From contig NW_008805065.1 in NCBI RefSeq assembly GCF_000004825.1, positions 868,001 to 932,000 on the forward strand: a stretch of DNA of 64,000 nucleotides, written 5' to 3'. A model generated the notes under the pieces. The model was not told the origin of the DNA. It searched no databases and saw only the letters and a list, made by a program, of their open reading frames with translations. Position 1 is the first letter of the stretch; every line of letters starts with the position of its first letter. The translations under genes were made by a program, and so were the position numbers. Below are positions 59,301 to 64,000 of this stretch, in pieces. The DNA comes from Heterostelium album PN500. Taxonomy: Eukaryota; Evosea; Eumycetozoa; Acytosteliales; Acytosteliaceae.

Positions 59301-62300
59301 ACTATGCCATCTTCCACATCGGTCGTTTCATCCCATCAAAGGATTCCATCTTGGTACACTCCTCAACCGGTGGTGTTGGTATCGCCGCTCTCAACCTCTT
59401 GAAATACAAACAACACACCGGTCCTGTATTTGCCACCATTGGTGGTTCCAAAGAGAAACGTGAATATCTCGAGAAACGTTATGGTAGTTTGATTACCAGC
59501 ATCATCTCAACCGCCAACAACTCTGTCGCCGGTGGATATCCAGACGCCATTCGTCAATTCCCAGAGACAAGAGAAGGTGTTGACATTATTTTGAACACAT
59601 TGTCTGGTGATTTCCTCAAACCAAACTTTGATGCTCTCTCACCAATCGGTCGTATCATGGATCTCTCTGTCACCCAGTTAATGGAGAACGACAACATTGA
59701 CATTGAAGTATTCAAATATCATGTTGGTTATCAAACTATCGATTTGGAGCGTGCCATTGCCTACAGTCCAAAGGTTGTAAACGGTATCTTGCGTGAAGTA
59801 TTCCAAGCCATTGATCAAGGTCAACTCGACTCCATCCCAGTCGAATCATTCCCAGTCAAGGAGACCAAGAAGGCTATTGAATACATCAATGAGAGAAAGC
59901 ACATTGGTAAGCTTGTTGTTGATTTCGAGAAATTCGACCAAGATGTTTTGGCTCCACTCCTACAGGATGTTGCCGATCAAAAGGTTGCTGCCATTCTCAA
60001 ACCAAACTACACAATCGACGGTTTGGATTCAACTCTTTTGATTACCGGTCAAACTGGTATTGCAGTCTGCATTCTCCGTTGGATTCTCCAACACGCACCA
60101 GCCAACCTCAAGAACGTCATTGTTCTATCACGTTCTCAATTGAAGTGGGAGCTCGAGCTCTTGATCAACCAACAAAAGGCTGCCAACAGTCCAATTCAAA
60201 TCCACTATAGATCTGTCGATGTTGCTAATTTCAGCAATTTGAAATCGACTGTTCAAGAACTCTATCAATCGAATCCATCTATTGGACCAGTTAAATCGGT
60301 CATTCACTTTGCCACTATCTATGACTATTGCGACGTTGAATCAATCTCACAAAAGACAATCGATTCCACTCATAATCCAAAGGCTGTCGGTGCATTCAAT
60401 CTCCACAAACTTGGTTTGGAGCTCAACTTTGCTTTCAACCATTTCATTTTGTTCTCATCGATTGTTGCCGTTCTTGGATCAACCAACCAAGCTTCCTACA
60501 CCTCTGCCAACTTTGTCTTGGATGGTCTTGCCAACTACAGAAGATCTCAAGGTCTCAATGCTACCGCTATTAACTGGGGTGGTTTGGGTTCGGCTGGTGA
60601 AGCTGCCAAAGACAAGTCTGTCACTCAATTCCTCCAATCGCGTGGTATCCTCTTGTTGTCACTTCCAAAGATTCTCGGTACTTTGAACGGTATTTTCAAT
60701 GCTGAGCTCTCACAACAATCCACTCAAGTGATGGCAAGTAGCTACACCTACAAATCACTCTTTGACTATTGTCCACAGATTCGTCCAAAGATGGAGCATC
60801 TCGCTGCCGATGAAGATCTCGAGAAGAAGCAATCCACTTCCAACAGCTCCGCAGGTGGAAACAGTGTATTCGATCGTGTTGTCGCTCAAATCTCAGAGTT
60901 GTTATCAATCCATCCATCCAAGCTCAACTATGATACCAGATTAAAGGATTACGGTATTGACTCATTGTTGACTGTTCAATTGAAGAACTGGATCGATCAA
61001 GAATTCCAAAAGAATCTCTTCACCCATCTCCAATTGTCTTCCAACTCTATCAATTCAATCATCCAAAAGATCTCTGCTAAAACTCCAACTGCCACTGCTG
61101 CTGCCACCACTGCAACTGCTACCTCTGCCAACAAGGAAGTTCAATTGTCAACCTCCAAGCCAGGTACCAAACCAATCGAGTTCTGGAAGAAAGAATTGGA
61201 ATTGGATCAAGATATCACTCCATCTGCCACTTTGAAACCAGCGATTGCCATCACCAACGATGCTCCAATCAATGTATTCTTGACTGGTGTAACCGGTTAC
61301 TTGGGTATCTACTTACTCTCTGACTACCTCAACAAACCAAACGTACAAAAGATCTACTGTTTAGTTCGTGCCAAGGCTTCAATAGAAGAAGCCAGACAGA
61401 GTGTCTTTAACAAGCTGAATCAATACAGATTGACTTGTGATGTTGCCGCCTTCGACCAACGTGTTGTATTGGTTCTCGGTGATCTCTCACAACCATTGTT
61501 TGGATTGCAACATGCTGAATTCACTAAACTAGCCAACTCTGTCGATTTGATTGTAAGCAACGGTGCCAATGTCAACTTTATCGAGTTCTACGATGAGATT
61601 CGTCTTACCAACATCAACGGTACCAAAGATATCATTCGTTTGGCAATCACTGGTGACACATTGAAGCGTATCATCCACGTTTCCTCCATCTCTGTATTCT
61701 TCAACGACAATCGTAATGAATCGATCACCGAAGATGTCTATCCAACATTGAATCACATCAACGACATGAATGGTTACATCCAATCCAAGGTTGTCACTGA
61801 ATATCTCATCAAGGAGGCTTCGGCTCGTGGAATCCCATCGCAGATTGTCAGAGTCGGACCAATTTTCGGTGATTCTACCACTGGTATCGACAATGAAAAC
61901 GATATCCTCGGTTTGGTTGTCAAGTCGATCTTTGAGCTCCGTTCCTACCCAGCTTTCAACCAACAATTGGGAGAAGGTAACATCAACACCTCTCCAATCG
62001 ACTGGGTCTCCAAGTCATTCGTAGGTCTCACCCTCCACGGTCAATACTGGAGCAACCAATTGCAACCAACCGTCTACCACTTGATCAATCAAGATGAAAA
62101 GAGACAAATGAAGAATCTCACTGACATCTGTAACATTATCAACCAACAATACCCACTTACCGTCGAACCAGATTTCCTCCAATGGAAAGAAAAGTTGATG
62201 ACCTCGAACAGCACACCATGCAAGAAGATCAGAGGTTTCTTTAGAACTGCAAAGACTTTCCCACTCTTCCACATTGGATTCGGTGACTGCAAGAGAACCA

Positions 62301-62395
62301 TGGAACATCTCAACCACCTTGGTATTCCACCATGTGAAATCACCACCGAAACAATCATCAAGAATATTGAATACTATCAAACAACTTCAAAATAA
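53368..62395 (+). CDS. Type I polyketide synthase KS-AT-DH-(inactive MT)-ER-KR-ACP-thioester reductase
   Basis: Three exons (53368-54684, 54771-56290, 56365-62395), in phase, give 2955 residues. Domains in order: KS (1-430; TACSSSLN with Cys179, [20 protein letters not shown]); AT (about 540-870; GHSFGE, Ser633); DH (about 947-1215; [15 protein letters not shown] with His954, Asp1122 in SILDCALHG); a methyltransferase-like region without a SAM motif (about 1330-1670); ER (about 1815-2130; [19 protein letters not shown] at 1945); KR (about 2165-2400; TGQTGIAV at 2173, FSSI, Tyr2324); ACP ([10 protein letters not shown], Ser2479); and a Lys2-type thioester reductase (TGVTGYLG at 2586, Tyr2750-x3-Lys2754). 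It should build an iterative, largely reduced chain and release it reductively as an aldehyde or alcohol. The product is unknown. It is convergent with the ankyrin-like gene, 53 bp away. Confidence 0.95.
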
Positions 62396-62448
62396 ATAAA
62401 CAAATGCACAATATATATAATTTAAAATTTAAAATTTATGATTAATTT

Positions 62449-64000
62449 TTATTTTTTGGTTTCACTTTGTGGTTTTAATAAAAGATTATGTTTCTCTAGT
62501 ACTGATATAATATCGGTGAATCCTTTATGATATGCTCGACTGAAAATATCTTCAAATTTAGCTGTTTTCTCTACTCTTTGTTTGTTGTTCATTTGGTTTA
62601 TAATAAAGTCCAATATTTCACCTCCATTATGTCGTAGGCATTCATGGATATTATAATAGGCACAGGGAAACTTCTCCAAAAGATAAGAAAAAGAATTGAT
62701 GAGTCCACACTTAATGGATACATCCATCATTGGTGTCACATGGGTTTCCTCTGAAATAATACATGAAAAACTTTCAACAAAAAATTGGAGTATATTGAAT
62801 TGTAAAGGTAATTTTCTAAATAGTCTTGGCTGCCAGTGCAAGTCTTCAACTGAAGTGATCCTCTCGATGATAAACTTTGCAATATCGCATCTATCATAAT
62901 GAATTGCAATTTCCAATTCAAAGCCACAATTGGTTCTTGGTTTGTGTTGGAACAAACATATCACCAGATCCAATCGACCACATGCAATTGAATCCCATAA
63001 TGATTGAAGTAAGAATCGATAGTATGTATTTCTATTGGTGATCTTTGAACAATGGTCCAAGAAGAATTGAAGTGACTCTACCTTTGTCCACTGGTCAATC
63101 GATTCGAATGCGACATTGATAAACTCTGGATTCAACGATTGTATGTATTTCAGTGACTCCAATGATGGTAATGTTTGCCTGAACTTATCTGTTGGATCTG
63201 ACAGTTTCATCTCTTTCTCTGGTGTTAGGAGATGTCCATATTCAAAGAGATCACGTTTAAACAATGATTTACTGAGGTCATAGAGGCTTGAGCTCACAAC
63301 AGGAGTGATTCCTAATGTCTTTATCAAATATCCAATTCCATGTCCGTCATAATCCTCCAGGTCCTCCAGAATCCAAAGAATATTTCTGGCATCATGGAAC
63401 TGAGCGATTGTTTGAATTATTTCTGTTGTATGGTGGTTGGTAAGCTTAATTGATACTGGTGGTGTATTAATATTACCACTGAGGTTTGACCATTTAATTT
63501 GTTGAGTGTTTCCATAGTTGTAAATTGATTCATTCATTGAGTCATGGCTGATTATATAATTAGTCAAATGAATGTTTAGCAAAGTGTTGTTCGTGATTGT
63601 CAAATATCTAAAAAACACAGGTGACACTTCTTCAGTGTGTTGATGACCTAATGATTTCAGATGCAACGAGAGTTGGTGTAGATTGATAACTGTTTGAATG
63701 GTAGCTGGTAAATCATCAATAATATTACTTGTTCTTTCATCTTTGATTCCATGTTGACTTGACAATATATACACTATCAAATCTAAACTAATGGTTGAGT
63801 TGACCAATGGTTCGAGAGAGTTTAGAGTATTGACAATACTCCTTTGAAGGACTACAATCTGAATGGGATTTGCAGGATCTTCTAACAACTTGAACAATTG
63901 ACAATCACCTGACAGATAGAAACTTTCAGACATTTCAACACTGGATTCAAGATAGTTTATAAACAAATCTATATTGTTTGACGCTAAAAATCTTGCTATC
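62449..64000 (-). CDS. Ankyrin-like dictyostelid repeat protein (5' end outside window)
   Basis: The frame runs open to the right edge (IARFLASNNIDLFINYLESS upstream of the first candidate start), so the true start is beyond it. About 517 residues are visible, ending at KPQSETKK. Helix pairs such as SLWDSIACGRLDLVICLFQHKP, ELEIAIHYDRCDIAKFIIERI, MDVSIKCGLINSFSYLLEKFP and CLRHNGGEILDFIINQM have the spacing of degenerate ankyrin repeats. Together with IARFLASNNIDLF at the edge, this matches a very large dictyostelid family of ankyrin-type proteins of unknown function. There is no signal peptide, membrane segment or enzymatic motif in the visible part. Confidence 0.8.
   Translation of the reverse strand, partial: IARFLASNNIDLFINYLESSVEMSESFYLSGDCQLFKLLEDPANPIQIVVLQRSIVNTLNSLEPLVNSTISLDLIVYILSSQHGIKDERTSNIIDDLPATIQTVINLHQLSLHLKSLGHQHTEEVSPVFFRYLTITNNTLLNIHLTNYIISHDSMNESIYNYGNTQQIKWSNLSGNINTPPVSIKLTNHHTTEIIQTIAQFHDARNILWILEDLEDYDGHGIGYLIKTLGITPVVSSSLYDLSKSLFKRDLFEYGHLLTPEKEMKLSDPTDKFRQTLPSLESLKYIQSLNPEFINVAFESIDQWTKVESLQFFLDHCSKITNRNTYYRFLLQSLWDSIACGRLDLVICLFQHKPRTNCGFELEIAIHYDRCDIAKFIIERITSVEDLHWQPRLFRKLPLQFNILQFFVESFSCIISEETHVTPMMDVSIKCGLINSFSYLLEKFPCAYYNIHECLRHNGGEILDFIINQMNNKQRVEKTAKFEDIFSRAYHKGFTDIISVLEKHNLLLKPQSETKK

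Overview
The window looks like nuclear DNA of a dictyostelid social amoeba. Supporting signs are very AT-rich intergenic DNA, short AT-rich GT-AG introns, homopolymer Asn/Gln/Thr tracts, FNIP-repeat and B-box/kelch family proteins, and a clear regA homologue (response regulator fused to a cAMP phosphodiesterase). Coding GC looks higher than I would expect for Dictyostelium discoideum, so a group 1 or 2 species (Cavenderia, Heterostelium, Tieghemostelium) is my guess. All splice junctions below were read by eye from GT/AG sites, reading phase and protein continuity.

Layout. 1-3112 (+): 3' part of a large helical-repeat, karyopherin-like gene. 3588-5398 (+): secreted double-psi-barrel protein with six LysM domains. 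5563-7351 (-): F-box-like/FNIP protein. 8049-9791 (-): B-box/kelch-like protein. 10405-11634 or further (-): mitochondrial succinyl-CoA ligase beta. 12979-16736 (+): ARM-repeat/coiled-coil/RhoGEF-PH protein. 16948-17809 (-): SDF2-like MIR protein. 18912-20423 (+): F-box/LRR-like protein. 20528-20959 (+): GFA/CENP-V protein. 20999-21919 (-): lipoate ligase-like protein. 22568-22993 (+): small membrane protein. 23379-28049 (-): large coiled-coil protein with repeated modules. 28855-29211 (+): small secreted Cys-rich protein. 29967-31153 (+): unknown protein with a nested minisatellite. 31371-34270 (-): regA. 36879-40762 (-): DIS3L2-type exoribonuclease. 42060-42552 (-): apparent host pseudogene of a small secreted protein. 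43144-45925 (+): ASH2 homologue. 46055-48780 (-): spartin-like protein with a PH domain. 49312-50430 (+): RluA-family pseudouridine synthase. 53368-62395 (+): type I polyketide synthase. 62449 to the right edge (-): ankyrin-like protein.

Most neighbours are functionally unrelated housekeeping or signalling genes, as is usual in these genomes, and no operon-like or multi-gene pathway cluster is evident. Several pairs are tightly convergent: PKS/ankyrin-like 53 bp apart, GFA/lipoate ligase 39 bp, ASH2/spartin-like 129 bp.

The most notable items are five. (1) The 2955-residue PKS has a terminal thioester-reductase domain and an apparently dead methyltransferase. (2) The DPBB-LysM protein has five nearly identical LysM units. 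(3) The 1463-residue protein is built from divergent repeats of one module and has a C-terminus reminiscent of bacterial SWIM-protein tails. (4) The ARM-RhoGEF combines two scaffold and signalling modules. (5) A small secreted-protein gene appears to be decaying in its 5' half only. I found no tRNA, rRNA, CRISPR array or intact mobile element.
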